From DASUBN01 sp036263155 (lineage in GTDB: Bacteria > Pseudomonadota > Gammaproteobacteria > Natronospirales > REEB76): a stretch of DNA of 35,105 nucleotides. Below, piece by piece: positions 14,518 to 23,424 of the stretch. The notes under the pieces are model-generated. The model made no database searches and was not told where the DNA came from. It saw nothing but the letters and a program-made list of their open reading frames with translations. The translations under genes and the position numbers were made by a program. Location of the stretch: positions 1-35,105 of the forward strand of contig DATAHN010000069.1 of the NCBI GenBank assembly GCA_036263155.1, in the 5' to 3' direction. Numbering within the stretch: the first letter of the stretch is position 1; every line of letters begins with the position of its first letter.

Positions 14518-16821
14518 GTGACACACACCCCGTACACCCCCCGTCCCCGGCGCCTGGCCGCCCTGATCCTGGGCGCCCTGCTTGCGTCCGCGCTGCTGCC
14601 GGCACGGGCCGCAGACGAGGGCGGCATCACCCTGAACTTCAAGGACGCGGACATCCGCGAGGTGGCGGCCACCATCGGCCAGATCACCCACCGCAACTTC
14701 ATCATCGACCCGCGCGTGCAGGGCCGCGTCACGGTGGTCTCGTCCAAGCCGGTGAGCGCGGACGCCGTCTACGCCACCTTCCTGTCCGTGCTGGAGGTGC
14801 ATGGCCTCGCCGCCGCGCCGGCCGGCCAGGTCATCAAGATCGTGCCTTCCCTGGAAGCGCGCCAGATGCCGGGGCCGGACTACAACTCCAACACACCGGG
14901 CGATGCGGTGGTGACGGAGGTGGTGCAGATCAGCAACGTCTCCGCGACCCAGCTGGTGCCGGTGCTGCGGCCGCTGATGTCCACCGAGGCGCAGCTCGCC
15001 GCCTACCCCGCCTCCAATGTGCTGATCATGTCGGACCGTGCCAGCAACATCACCCGCATGCTGGAGATCATCCAGCGCATCGACCAGGCCACCGCCAATG
15101 ATGTGGAGGTGATGACGCTGCAGAACGCGCCGGCGTCCGACGTGGTGCAGGTGCTGACCACGCTGATGCAGGCGGATGCCAGCGGCCAGAACGGTGCGCC
15201 GCTCAAGCTCGTAGCCGATGAGCGTACCAACAGCATCCTGGTGAGCGGCGACCGCGGCCAGCGCCTTCACGTGCGCGCCCTCGTCACCCAGCTCGACATG
15301 CCGCTGGAGAGCGGCAACACCCAGGTGGTCTACCTGCGCTACGCCAAGTCCAAGGACATCTCCGACGAGCTCAAAGGCTACGTCACCGACCTGCAGAAGC
15401 AGGGTGGTGGCGGCGCCAAGCCGGCGGCAGGCGGGGGAGGCGGTGCCGCCAACGCCGACATCTCGGTGATCCCAGACGACCGCACCAACTCGCTCATCAT
15501 CACCGCGCCGCCCAAGCTCATGCGCTCCATCCAGGATGTGCTGGCCAAGCTCGACATCCGCCGCGCCCAGGTACTGGTGCAGGCCATCGAGGCGGAGCTC
15601 ACCTCCGACCGCTCCGCCGAGCTCGGCGTCACCTGGGTGGCGGACGCGGCCAACAATGGCGGCGTCGGCCTCACGGACTTCAGCAACACCGGCGCCGGCA
15701 TCATCGGCGTGGGCCAGGGCGCGCTGGCGGCGAGCCAGAGCGGCGGCACCACCGGCTTCACCCCGCCCCAAGGCCTCACCCTCGGCGTCGGCAAGATCGG
15801 CAGCAATGGCTTCAACTTCGCGGCCCTGCTGCGCGCCCTCTCCGGCGACGGCGAGACCAACATCCTGTCTACCCCCAGCGTGGTGACCCTGGACAACCAG
15901 GAAGCCACCATCAAGGTCACCCAGAAAGTGCCCTTCGTCACAGGCCAGTACACCGGCGCCACCACCGGAAGTTCCACCACCACCGGCAGCGCGGTCATCA
16001 ACCCGTTCCAGACCGTGGACCGGGAGGACGTGGGCATCACCCTCAAGATCACGCCCCAGATCAACGAGGGCGACTCGGTGCAGCTCAAGATCGACCAGAC
16101 CGTCTCCAACCTGACCGCCACCAGCGTCGGCGGCCAGCCGGTGACGGACGAGCGCGAGATCACCACCAACGTACTGGCCAAGAACGGCGAGATCGTGGTG
16201 CTGGGCGGCCTCATCGACCATGCGCTGACCGAATCGCAGCAGCAGGTGCCGGTGCTCGGCAGCATCCCGCTCATCGGCAACCTGTTCAAGTACCGCAGCA
16301 CCTCCAACATCAAGCGCAACCTGATGGTGTTCATCCAGCCCACCATCCTCCGCGACAGCGAGACCTCGCAGCGCTACACCAACGACCGCTATAACTACCT
16401 GCGCAACATGCAGCTCAAGGACCGCAGCGACGTGCAGCTGATGCCGGGCCAGGAGCGCCCGTTGCTGAACGATCTGCAGAAGCTGGACAGCGCGCGGACC
16501 CCGACCGGCCCCGCCGCTCCGCAGGAGCAGCGCGTGCCGGCGCCGGTGCCGGCCACCGTGCCCAATGCACAACGTGCCATGCCTGCGACACCCAAGCCCG
16601 CCGCTGCGCCCATGCCGGTGCCGCCGGCCACCACCAGCCGCAACCCGGCGGTGGCACCGTCGCCCGGTCCCGCGCCCGCGGCTTCCACGCGCCCGCCCGC
16701 TCCCGCGTCCGGACAGCCCCAGACCGCCGCGCCGCAGGCAGCGACCAATGCAGTGCCGGCGCCGGCCGCCTCCACCCAGCCGGCCAGTGGCTCCGATGAA
16801 TCCCATCCCGGCAACCCCTGA
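14518..16821 (+). CDS. gspD: GspD, type II secretion secretin
   Basis: GspD forms the outer-membrane channel of the type II secretion system. The 767-residue product starts with a signal peptide (cleavage after 'LLPARA', near residue 30). The periplasmic N0-N3 domains follow ('LNFKDADIREVAATIGQITHRNFIIDPRVQGRVTV'; repeated N1-N3 units 'NVLIMSDRASNI', 'RTNSILVSGDR', 'RTNSLIITAPP'). The secretin core is about residues 365-625 ('ALSGDGETNILSTPSVVTLDNQEA', 'VPVLGSIPLIGNLFKYRS'). A Gly-rich loop interrupts N3. The last 105 or so residues are an unusual Pro/Ala/Gln-rich low-complexity tail. No pilotin-binding S-domain is obvious. The start is the GTG at 14518. The gene overlaps gspE by 26 nt in another frame. 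Identification is firm. Confidence 0.95.
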   Translation: MTHTPYTPRPRRLAALILGALLASALLPARAADEGGITLNFKDADIREVAATIGQITHRNFIIDPRVQGRVTVVSSKPVSADAVYATFLSVLEVHGLAAAPAGQVIKIVPSLEARQMPGPDYNSNTPGDAVVTEVVQISNVSATQLVPVLRPLMSTEAQLAAYPASNVLIMSDRASNITRMLEIIQRIDQATANDVEVMTLQNAPASDVVQVLTTLMQADASGQNGAPLKLVADERTNSILVSGDRGQRLHVRALVTQLDMPLESGNTQVVYLRYAKSKDISDELKGYVTDLQKQGGGGAKPAAGGGGGAANADISVIPDDRTNSLIITAPPKLMRSIQDVLAKLDIRRAQVLVQAIEAELTSDRSAELGVTWVADAANNGGVGLTDFSNTGAGIIGVGQGALAASQSGGTTGFTPPQGLTLGVGKIGSNGFNFAALLRALSGDGETNILSTPSVVTLDNQEATIKVTQKVPFVTGQYTGATTGSSTTTGSAVINPFQTVDREDVGITLKITPQINEGDSVQLKIDQTVSNLTATSVGGQPVTDEREITTNVLAKNGEIVVLGGLIDHALTESQQQVPVLGSIPLIGNLFKYRSTSNIKRNLMVFIQPTILRDSETSQRYTNDRYNYLRNMQLKDRSDVQLMPGQERPLLNDLQKLDSARTPTGPAAPQEQRVPAPVPATVPNAQRAMPATPKPAAAPMPVPPATTSRNPAVAPSPGPAPAASTRPPAPASGQPQTAAPQAATNAVPAPAASTQPASGSDESHPGNP

Positions 16822-18313
16822 GCCAGTCGCGGACCTCGCCGCAGCGTCGCTGCAGCGCATCCCCTTCTCCTTCGCCAAGCGCCACGGCCTCTTGGTGGAG
16901 GGTATCGAGGATGGCCAGGTGCTGCTGGTGCACCGCGATGACGTGAACCCTGAGGCGCTCATCGAGGCCCGCCGCGTGTTGGGCCTGCCGCTACGCCTGC
17001 GCGAGGTATCGCGCGCTGAATTCGACTCGCTGCTGCAGCAGGCCTATGAGGGCCAGAGCGGCAGCGCCATGGTGATGGACGACCTGGATGGCAGCCTTGA
17101 CCTCGACAGCATCGCCCAGGCGTTGCCGGAACCGGAGGACCTGGTCGAGAGCGAAGATGATGCCCCCATCATCCGTCTCATCAACGCGCTCCTCACCGAG
17201 GCGGTGAAGGAGAACGGCTCCGACATCCACATCGAACCCTTCGAGAACCGTCTGGTGGTGCGCTTCCGCGTGGACGGCGTGCTCCGCGTGGTGCTGGAGC
17301 GCAAGCTCGGCGTGGCACCGCTGGTGGTGTCGCGCATCAAGGTCATGGCCAAGCTCGACATCGCCGAGAAGCGCCTACCCCAGGACGGCCGCATCTCGAT
17401 CCGCATCGCGGGACGCGCGGTGGACGTGCGCGTCTCCACCATCCCCTCGGGCCACGGCGAGCGCGTGGTGCTGCGACTGCTCGACAAGCAGGCGGGCCGC
17501 CTCGACCTCGAGCACCTCGGGATGGAAGCCAAGACCCGCGACCTCATCAACGAGGTTATCCACAAGCCCCACGGCATCATCCTGGTGACGGGCCCGACCG
17601 GCTCCGGCAAGACCACTACCCTCTACGCCTCGCTGGCGCGGCTCAATGACCGCAGCCGCAACATCATGACCGTCGAGGACCCCATCGAGTACTACATCGA
17701 TGGCATCGGCCAGACCCAGGTGAACGCGCGCGTGGACATGACCTTTGCGCGCGGGCTGCGCGCGATCCTGCGCCAGGATCCGGACGTGGTGATGGTGGGC
17801 GAGATCCGCGACCTGGAGACCGCCGAGATCGCAGTGCAGGCGAGCCTCACCGGCCACCTGGTGCTCTCGACGTTACACACCAACACGGCGGTGGGCGCGG
17901 TCACCCGCCTGCGCGACATGGGCGTGGAGCCCTTCCTGCTCTCCTCCTCCCTGCTCGGCATGCTGGCACAGCGCCTGGTGCGCCTGCTCTGTCCCGACTG
18001 CAAGCAGCCTTACACGGCGGGCGAACGCGAGATCAAGGTGTTCGACCTGCCGAAGTCGAAGCCACCGACCCTCTACAAGCCGGTCGGATGCGAGCTCTGC
18101 AAGCGCACCGGCTATCGGGGCCGCACCGGCATCTACGAGTTCGTGATGGTGGACGAGGAGATGCGCTCCATGATCCACGACGGCAGCGGCGAGCAGGCGC
18201 TGGAGAAGCACGCCCGTACGCTCACCCCCAGCATCCGCGACGACGGCAAGCGCCTGGTGCTGGCCGGCCTCACCAGCGTCGAAGAAGTGCTGCGCGTGAC
18301 CCGCGAGGGCTGA
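16796..18313 (+). CDS. gspE: GspE, type II secretion ATPase
   Basis: GspE is the cytoplasmic hexameric ATPase that powers pseudopilus assembly. The 505-residue protein has an N-terminal domain that would contact GspL ('RIPFSFAKRHGLLVEG'), the N2 domain ('NGSDIHIEPFENRLVVRFRVDGVLR'), Walker A GPTGSGKTTT (about 266-275), the Asp box 'MTVEDPIEYYIDGIGQTQVN', Walker B 'DPDVVMVGEIRDLETAEIAVQAS' and the His box 'TGHLVLSTLHTN'. A zinc-binding four-cysteine motif (CPDC near 399-402, CELC near 432-435) is intact. I chose the ATG at 16796, inside the end of gspD, because the family N-terminus starts there; the longer frame is the out-of-frame Pro-rich tail of gspD. The stop is 1 nt before gspF. Identification is firm. 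Confidence 0.96.
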   Translation: MNPIPATPEPVADLAAASLQRIPFSFAKRHGLLVEGIEDGQVLLVHRDDVNPEALIEARRVLGLPLRLREVSRAEFDSLLQQAYEGQSGSAMVMDDLDGSLDLDSIAQALPEPEDLVESEDDAPIIRLINALLTEAVKENGSDIHIEPFENRLVVRFRVDGVLRVVLERKLGVAPLVVSRIKVMAKLDIAEKRLPQDGRISIRIAGRAVDVRVSTIPSGHGERVVLRLLDKQAGRLDLEHLGMEAKTRDLINEVIHKPHGIILVTGPTGSGKTTTLYASLARLNDRSRNIMTVEDPIEYYIDGIGQTQVNARVDMTFARGLRAILRQDPDVVMVGEIRDLETAEIAVQASLTGHLVLSTLHTNTAVGAVTRLRDMGVEPFLLSSSLLGMLAQRLVRLLCPDCKQPYTAGEREIKVFDLPKSKPPTLYKPVGCELCKRTGYRGRTGIYEFVMVDEEMRSMIHDGSGEQALEKHARTLTPSIRDDGKRLVLAGLTSVEEVLRVTREG

Positions 18314-18314
18314 C

Positions 18315-19529
18315 ATGGGTGCATTCGTCTACATCGCACTCGATAACCAGGGCCGCGAGAAGAAGGGCGTGCTGGAAGGCGACACGCCGCGCCAGGTGCG
18401 CCAGCAGCTGCGCGAGCAGGGCCTGACGCCCCTCGAAGTCAACGAAGCCGCCGCCCGTGAGACCCGCGAGTCCAGCGGTTTCGGCACCCGCCGTGGCATC
18501 AGCGCCTCGGACCTCGCCCTCGTCACCCGGCAACTCGCAACGCTGGTGCGCTCCGCGCTGCCGGTGGAAGAAGCGCTGCTGGCAGCCTCCGAACAGTCCG
18601 AGAAGCCGCGCCTCAAGAGCATGCTGCTCGCGGTGCGTGCCCGCGTGATGGAGGGGCATACCCTGGCCCAGGGCCTCGGCCAGTTCCCGCACGTGTTCCC
18701 GGAGATCTTCCGCTCCACCGTCGCTGCTGGCGAGCATTCCGGCCACCTGGATGGGGTGCTTGAGCGTCTGGCGGACTATGCTGAAGGCCGGCAGGTGCTG
18801 CGCCAGAAGATCGGGCTGGCCATGCTCTACCCCATCATCCTGACCTCGGCGGCGCTCCTGATCGTGGCTTTCCTCATGACCTACGTGGTGCCTAAGATCA
18901 CCGCCGTGTACGTGCAGTCCGGCAAGGTGCTGCCGATCCTCACCCGCATCCTGATCGCGATCTCCGACTTCCTGCGCCACGATGGCATCTACCTCCTTGT
19001 CGCGCTGGGGCTCGGCTTCGTCGCGCTGGTCTACATGTTCCGCAGCCCCGAGGTGCGCAAGCGCTGGGACGGCCGCAAGCTAACCCTGCCGCTGATAGGC
19101 CGGCTGGTGCGCGGACTCAACACCGCGCGTTTCACCCGCACCTTGAGCATCCTGGCCGGCGCCGGCGTGCCGGTGCTGGAGGCACTGCGCATCTCCGGCG
19201 AGGTGGTGGAAAACATCCCCATGCGTGAGGCGGTGGCGGACGCGACCCTGCGGGTGCGCGAAGGCTCCTCCATCAGCCAGGCGCTGCTCAGGAGTCACCT
19301 GTTCCCGCCCATCACTGTGCACCTCATCGCCAGCGGCGAGACCAGCGGCCAGTTGCCGGGCATGCTGGAGCGCGCCGCCCAGCACCAGGAGCGCGAACTC
19401 GAGGCGCTCACCGCCAAGCTGGTGGGCGTATTCGAGCCGGTCCTGATCCTCGCCATGGGCCTCTTGGTGCTGCTCATCGTGCTCGGCGTGCTGTTGCCCA
19501 TCTTCGACATGAACACCATGGTGCATTGA
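18315..19529 (+). CDS. gspF: GspF, type II secretion inner-membrane platform protein
   Basis: GspF is the polytopic platform protein that couples the ATPase to pseudopilus assembly. The 404-residue protein starts with the typical 'MGAFVYIALDNQGREKKGVLEGDTPRQVRQQLREQGLTPLEV'. It holds two repeated T2SSF domains ('LALVTRQLATLVRSALPVEEALLAASEQ' and 'TARFTRTLSILAGAGVPVLEALRIS') and about three membrane segments (near 172-194, 222-243 and 376-399). The C-terminal 'FEPVLILAMGLLVLLIVLGVLLPIFDMNTMV' is classic. The ATG at 18315 is 1 nt after the gspE stop. gspG usually follows, but here the next gene encodes an unrelated outer-membrane protein after a 2-nt gap. Confidence 0.96.
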   Translation: MGAFVYIALDNQGREKKGVLEGDTPRQVRQQLREQGLTPLEVNEAAARETRESSGFGTRRGISASDLALVTRQLATLVRSALPVEEALLAASEQSEKPRLKSMLLAVRARVMEGHTLAQGLGQFPHVFPEIFRSTVAAGEHSGHLDGVLERLADYAEGRQVLRQKIGLAMLYPIILTSAALLIVAFLMTYVVPKITAVYVQSGKVLPILTRILIAISDFLRHDGIYLLVALGLGFVALVYMFRSPEVRKRWDGRKLTLPLIGRLVRGLNTARFTRTLSILAGAGVPVLEALRISGEVVENIPMREAVADATLRVREGSSISQALLRSHLFPPITVHLIASGETSGQLPGMLERAAQHQERELEALTAKLVGVFEPVLILAMGLLVLLIVLGVLLPIFDMNTMVH

Positions 19530-19531
19530 AC

Positions 19532-20110
19532 ATGAACAAGGGGATGAAATTGAGAACGACCGCCCTGCTGCTGTGCGCGCTGCTGGCTCCGCTGCCGGCA
19601 CTGGCCGACACGCCCAACTTCAAGTACGACTGGGTGGAACTCGGCCGCCAGAGCGCCTCGCCCCAGTATGGAGCCGACCTGAGCGGTCCCTACGCCAACG
19701 TGTCCTACACCTTCCTGAGCGGCGTGCAGCTGCACGCCGGCTACGGCAGCCTCGACCTTGGCGCCGGCCTCACGCGCAAGGACTATGAGGTCGGCTTCAC
19801 CGGCGAGGACGGCATCGGAGAGAGTACTGACGTCTTCACGGACTTGCTTTACCTCAATCACCGGACGGACACCGGCACCGGCGTGACCACCGACGACGGC
19901 TACCGCCTGGCGGTGGGTCTGCGCCACCGCGCCTGGAAGCTCCTGGAGGTGGATGGCTGGCTTGCCCACAACTACCTCGCCCAAGGCAGCAACGAGCTGG
20001 GCCTGGGTGCGCTGGTGGATGCCACTTCCTGGCTGGCGGTGGGGTTCAGCTATGCCCACGACAGCAACCAGGCCAATACCACGCTGCTGCGGGTGCGCCT
20101 GTATTTCTAA
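19532..20110 (+). CDS. Predicted small outer-membrane beta-barrel protein
   Basis: I do not recognise a named family with certainty. The product is about 192 residues, with a signal peptide (MKLRTTALLLCALLAPLPALA, cleavage before DTPN). The mature part has alternating hydrophobic/polar strands such as 'ANVSYTFLSGVQLHAGYGSLDLGAG', 'DGYRLAVGLRHRAWKLLEVDGWLAHNYL' and 'ATSWLAVGFSYAHDS'. It ends 'LLRVRLYF' with a terminal Phe, the usual BAM-recognition signal. It resembles small 8-strand porin-like or Ax21-type outer-membrane proteins in size and layout. Starts are possible at 19526 (TTG overlapping gspF), 19532 and 19544; none has a good ribosome-binding site, so translation may depend on coupling to gspF. 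Its place at the end of gspC-F suggests a link to secretion, which is inference. Confidence 0.75.
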   Translation: MNKGMKLRTTALLLCALLAPLPALADTPNFKYDWVELGRQSASPQYGADLSGPYANVSYTFLSGVQLHAGYGSLDLGAGLTRKDYEVGFTGEDGIGESTDVFTDLLYLNHRTDTGTGVTTDDGYRLAVGLRHRAWKLLEVDGWLAHNYLAQGSNELGLGALVDATSWLAVGFSYAHDSNQANTTLLRVRLYF

Positions 20111-20136
20111 CCTGTAACCGGTGAACTTTCGGCGTG

Positions 20137-20193
20137 CGGATGGCCTAAGGGATGGGATAATCCCGCATCCGGCCGCCCGCACCGCGGGCGGCC
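20137..20193 (+). promoter_or_regulatory. Structured leader or attenuator before the propeller gene
   Basis: A nested stem pairs CGGATG (20137-20142) with CATCCG (20166-20171) and, inside it, GGGAT (20149-20153) with ATCCC (20160-20164). A GATAAT (-10-like, 20156-20161) lies in the inner loop and arm. Next comes a ten-base-pair hairpin GGCCGCCCGC-acc-GCGGGCGGCC (20171-20193) followed by TTCGTTC, a weak T-run. This could be a leaky terminator of the gsp unit, an attenuator or an operator; no good -35 box was seen. Confidence 0.4.
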
Positions 20194-20218
20194 TTCGTTC
20201 CTGCAACGGAGGCTGTCC

Positions 20219-23200
20219 ATGCAGAAGTCCATCCGGTCCCTGCTCCTCGCCCTTACTTGCCTGTTCGCCTGCACGGCGGTATATGCCGCCGACGACGGGA
20301 CGCCTCCTGATCCCTTCCAGAACCTGAAGTTCCGCAACCTCGGGCCTGCGAGTGCCGGCGGCCGCGTCGCCGCCGTGGTGGGCGTGCCGGGCAACCCCAG
20401 CATCTATTACGTGGGCGGCGGTGGCGGCGGCGTGTGGAAGACCACCGACGGCGGCCTGAGCTGGAACGCAGTATTCGAGCACGAGGCCACCTCCTCCATC
20501 GGCGCCATCGCGCTCGCGCCGTCCAACCCCAACTACGTGTGGGTGGGCACCGGCGAGGCAAACATCCGCAACGACGTCATCGACGGTGCCGGCGTGTACT
20601 TCTCGCCGGATGCGGGCAAGACCTGGAAGCTCATGGGTCTCAAGGACGTGGGCCAGATCTCCCGCGTCATCGTCAGTCCGGAGGATCCTGACACCGTGTG
20701 GGTGGCCGTGCTCGGCCACACCTGGGCAGCGAACCCGGACCGCGGCGTGTACAAGACGGTGGATGGCGGCAAGACCTGGAAGAAGGTGCTGTACGTGAGC
20801 GACCACACGGGCGCCTCCGACCTCAGCATGTCCCCCGCCAACCCGAAGGTGCTGTTCGCCGGCATGTGGCAGGCGGTTCGTCACCCCTGGGAACTGGTGG
20901 ACGGCGGTCCCGAGAGCGGCATCTGGCGCTCCACGGACGGAGGCGACACCTGGAAGAAGCTCAGCAAGGACCTGCCGGAGGGCACCCTCGGCCGCATCGC
21001 GGTCACGGTGGCGCCCAGCGACCCGAGCCGCGTGTACGCCATCATCGAGGCCAAGCGCGGCGACGGCCTGTTGTGGTCCTCCAGCGACATGGGCGACAGC
21101 TGGTCCAAGGTCAACGACAGCTACAACCTGGACGTGCGCCCGTTCTACTTCTCGCGCATGGTGGTCGCGCCGGATGACCCGGACGAAGTGTATTTCCTCT
21201 CCTTCTTCATGATGCAGTCCAAGGACGGCGGCAAGACCGCCCACTACGCCGACCCCGGCGTGCACGTGGATCACCATGCCCTGTGGATAGACCCGGCCGA
21301 CCCCAAGCGAATCCTGCAGGGCAACGACGGCGGCGTGTACCTCAGCCTGGACGGTTCCCATAGCTGGCGCTTCCTGGACGGTATGGCGCTGGAACAGGAC
21401 TACATGGTGGCGGCGGACAGCCGCGAACCTTATACCCTCTGCGCCGGCTTGCAGGACAATAGCGCCTGGTGCGGCCCCTCGAGCTCGCTCGCCAACGGCC
21501 AGGTGGACGGCAACGACTGGTACAGCGTGACGGGCGGCGACGGGGAGTACGCAGTACCGGCCCCCAACGACCCGGACGTGGTGTACGTGGATTCCCAGGA
21601 CGGGGCCATCACGCGCTTCGACGTGAAGAACAAGCGCACCGTGTTCGTCATGCCTTACCTGCACGGCCCCGGCTTCCTGGCGGACATGACGTTGGCGGAC
21701 TCCAAGTACCGCTTCAACTGGACCTCGCCGATAGCCGTGTCGCCCACCAGCGCGGACACCGTGTACCTGGGCGGCAACGTGCTGTTCAAGAGCACGGACG
21801 GCGGCATCCACTGGAGCGCGATCTCCGGCGACCTCACCCGCAACGACAAGAGCAAGCAGGGTCTCTCGGGCGGCCCCATAAACAAGGACATCTCCGGCGC
21901 CGAGAGCTACGACACCATCTTGTCCATCACGCTCGCGCCCACGAATCCCCAGGTGATCTGGGTAGGGACCGATGACGGCTTGGTGCATGTGTCCCGCGAT
22001 GACGGCAAGAGCTGGGATGACGTGACGCCTTCAGGCGCGCCCAAGTGGACGCGCGTGTACCAGATCGGCGTATCGCCCTACGATGCGGGCACCGCGTACG
22101 CCACTTTCGACGGCCATGAGCTGGACGACAAGCACGCTTACGTCTATCGCACCACGGATTACGGCAAGAGCTGGAGCCGCATCGACAAGGGCCTGCCGGA
22201 CCAGCCGGTGATGGTGGTGCGCGAGAGCCCCCACGCCAAGGGCTTCCTGGTGCTCGGCAACATGACCGGACTATGGTACTCACAGGACGCCGGCGGCCAC
22301 TGGCAGCAGCTCAAGGCGGGCTTCCCCACCATACCGGTATTCGACCTGAAGTTCGTGCAGCACGACCTCGTGGTCGCGACCCATGGCCGCGGCCTGTTCG
22401 TGTTCGATGATACCCGCTCCCTTGAGCAGCTGGATGAGAAGACGGCGGGACAGGACTTCCACCTGTTCGACACCGCTGCGGGCACTCACTTCGTCACCTG
22501 GTACCGGGGCGGCGAGACCCAGGTGGGCTACAGCGCGCCGAACGCGCCCAGCGGCGTGGTGGTGGACTACCTGCTCAAGAAAGAGATCAAGGACGAGGAC
22601 GATAGTGACGAGAAGACCCCGGTGAAACTGGTGTTCACCGACGCCTCTGGCGCGGTGATCGCCACCCACTATGGTCCCTCCAAGCAGGGCGTGAACCGCT
22701 TCGTCTGGAACATGCAGTACGACTCGCCCACCAAGCTGGACTTCGAGAAGTCCTTCCCCGGCGGCGACTTCTTCAGCGGCTTCGGGCCACGGGTGCTGCC
22801 AGGCACCTATAAGGTGGCGGTGACGGTGAACGGTAAGACCGAGAGCGCACCGGTGCAGGTGCGCTTCGATCCGAACCAGAAGTACTCGGCGGAAGACGCG
22901 AAGGTCCAGACCGCCCTCGCTCTCAAGATCCGCTCGGAGCTCACTGCCTACGCCGAGATGCTGAACCGCCTCACCGCCATGCAAGGGGGGCTGAACGGGT
23001 TCACCGGCAAGGTGGACGGCATGGAGGACGCGGACCAGGCGAAGTACAAGGCAGTAGTGGATCAGGCCAAAGCCCTCTCCAAGAAGCTCAAGGAGCTCAA
23101 GGAATCGGTGTACAACACCGAGGTGCAGAAGGACGCGGTGGAGGACGACATCCACTACCTCGCCAAGCTGGACACCCAGCTCCAGTACCTGTTCTACGGC

Positions 23201-23404
23201 GTCTCCGGCGACCCGCAGCCCATGCTGCAGTCGGTGACGGACCTGGACGCGGAACTCACGCCCAAGCTGGATCAGGCGCTGGCGAAGTTCAACGCGCTGC
23301 TGCAGCAGGACGTGGTGGACTACAACAAGACCGCCTATGCCGCCGGGGCCCCGACCCTGCTGGTGGGCGATCCGGTCACCGTGAAGGCCGCGCCCAAGCT
23401 CTGA
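20219..23404 (+). CDS. Large exported Asp-box (BNR/sortilin-type) beta-propeller protein
   Basis: The 1061-residue protein has an N-terminal signal sequence (MQKSIRSLLLALTCLFACTAVYA, cleavage before ADDG; a less typical lipobox LFAC is an alternative). Residues of about 30-730 carry at least ten Asp-box motifs of the S/T-x-D-x-G-x-x-W type, for example KTTDGGLSW (73), FSPDAGKTW (128), KTVDGGKTW (178), RSTDGGDTW (237), KSTDGGIHW (524), VSRDDGKSW (592) and RTTDYGKSW (644). This fits one or two large beta-propellers like those of VPS10/sortilin and GH74-type proteins. A beta-sandwich-like segment (about 780-890) and a helical C-terminal region (about 900-1030) follow. Such proteins are often annotated 'glycosyl hydrolase', but no catalytic pair could be assigned, so the substrate is unknown. 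A strong GGAGG lies 7 nt before the ATG. It follows the gsp operon on the same strand and could be a type II substrate (inference). Confidence 0.85.
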   Translation: MQKSIRSLLLALTCLFACTAVYAADDGTPPDPFQNLKFRNLGPASAGGRVAAVVGVPGNPSIYYVGGGGGGVWKTTDGGLSWNAVFEHEATSSIGAIALAPSNPNYVWVGTGEANIRNDVIDGAGVYFSPDAGKTWKLMGLKDVGQISRVIVSPEDPDTVWVAVLGHTWAANPDRGVYKTVDGGKTWKKVLYVSDHTGASDLSMSPANPKVLFAGMWQAVRHPWELVDGGPESGIWRSTDGGDTWKKLSKDLPEGTLGRIAVTVAPSDPSRVYAIIEAKRGDGLLWSSSDMGDSWSKVNDSYNLDVRPFYFSRMVVAPDDPDEVYFLSFFMMQSKDGGKTAHYADPGVHVDHHALWIDPADPKRILQGNDGGVYLSLDGSHSWRFLDGMALEQDYMVAADSREPYTLCAGLQDNSAWCGPSSSLANGQVDGNDWYSVTGGDGEYAVPAPNDPDVVYVDSQDGAITRFDVKNKRTVFVMPYLHGPGFLADMTLADSKYRFNWTSPIAVSPTSADTVYLGGNVLFKSTDGGIHWSAISGDLTRNDKSKQGLSGGPINKDISGAESYDTILSITLAPTNPQVIWVGTDDGLVHVSRDDGKSWDDVTPSGAPKWTRVYQIGVSPYDAGTAYATFDGHELDDKHAYVYRTTDYGKSWSRIDKGLPDQPVMVVRESPHAKGFLVLGNMTGLWYSQDAGGHWQQLKAGFPTIPVFDLKFVQHDLVVATHGRGLFVFDDTRSLEQLDEKTAGQDFHLFDTAAGTHFVTWYRGGETQVGYSAPNAPSGVVVDYLLKKEIKDEDDSDEKTPVKLVFTDASGAVIATHYGPSKQGVNRFVWNMQYDSPTKLDFEKSFPGGDFFSGFGPRVLPGTYKVAVTVNGKTESAPVQVRFDPNQKYSAEDAKVQTALALKIRSELTAYAEMLNRLTAMQGGLNGFTGKVDGMEDADQAKYKAVVDQAKALSKKLKELKESVYNTEVQKDAVEDDIHYLAKLDTQLQYLFYGVSGDPQPMLQSVTDLDAELTPKLDQALAKFNALLQQDVVDYNKTAYAAGAPTLLVGDPVTVKAAPKL

Positions 23405-23424
23405 CCGCCCCGCAAGGGAAAATG

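Noticed and set aside
14338..16962. 874-codon minus-strand open frame opposite gspD/gspE
   Set aside because: It is antisense to a recognised secretin and ATPase, has His/Gly/Arg-rich composition typical of GC-rich shadow frames and shows no domain.
19295..21988. 897-codon minus-strand open frame opposite gspF, the barrel gene and the propeller gene
   Set aside because: It spans three supported genes in antisense and has His/Val/Gly shadow composition.
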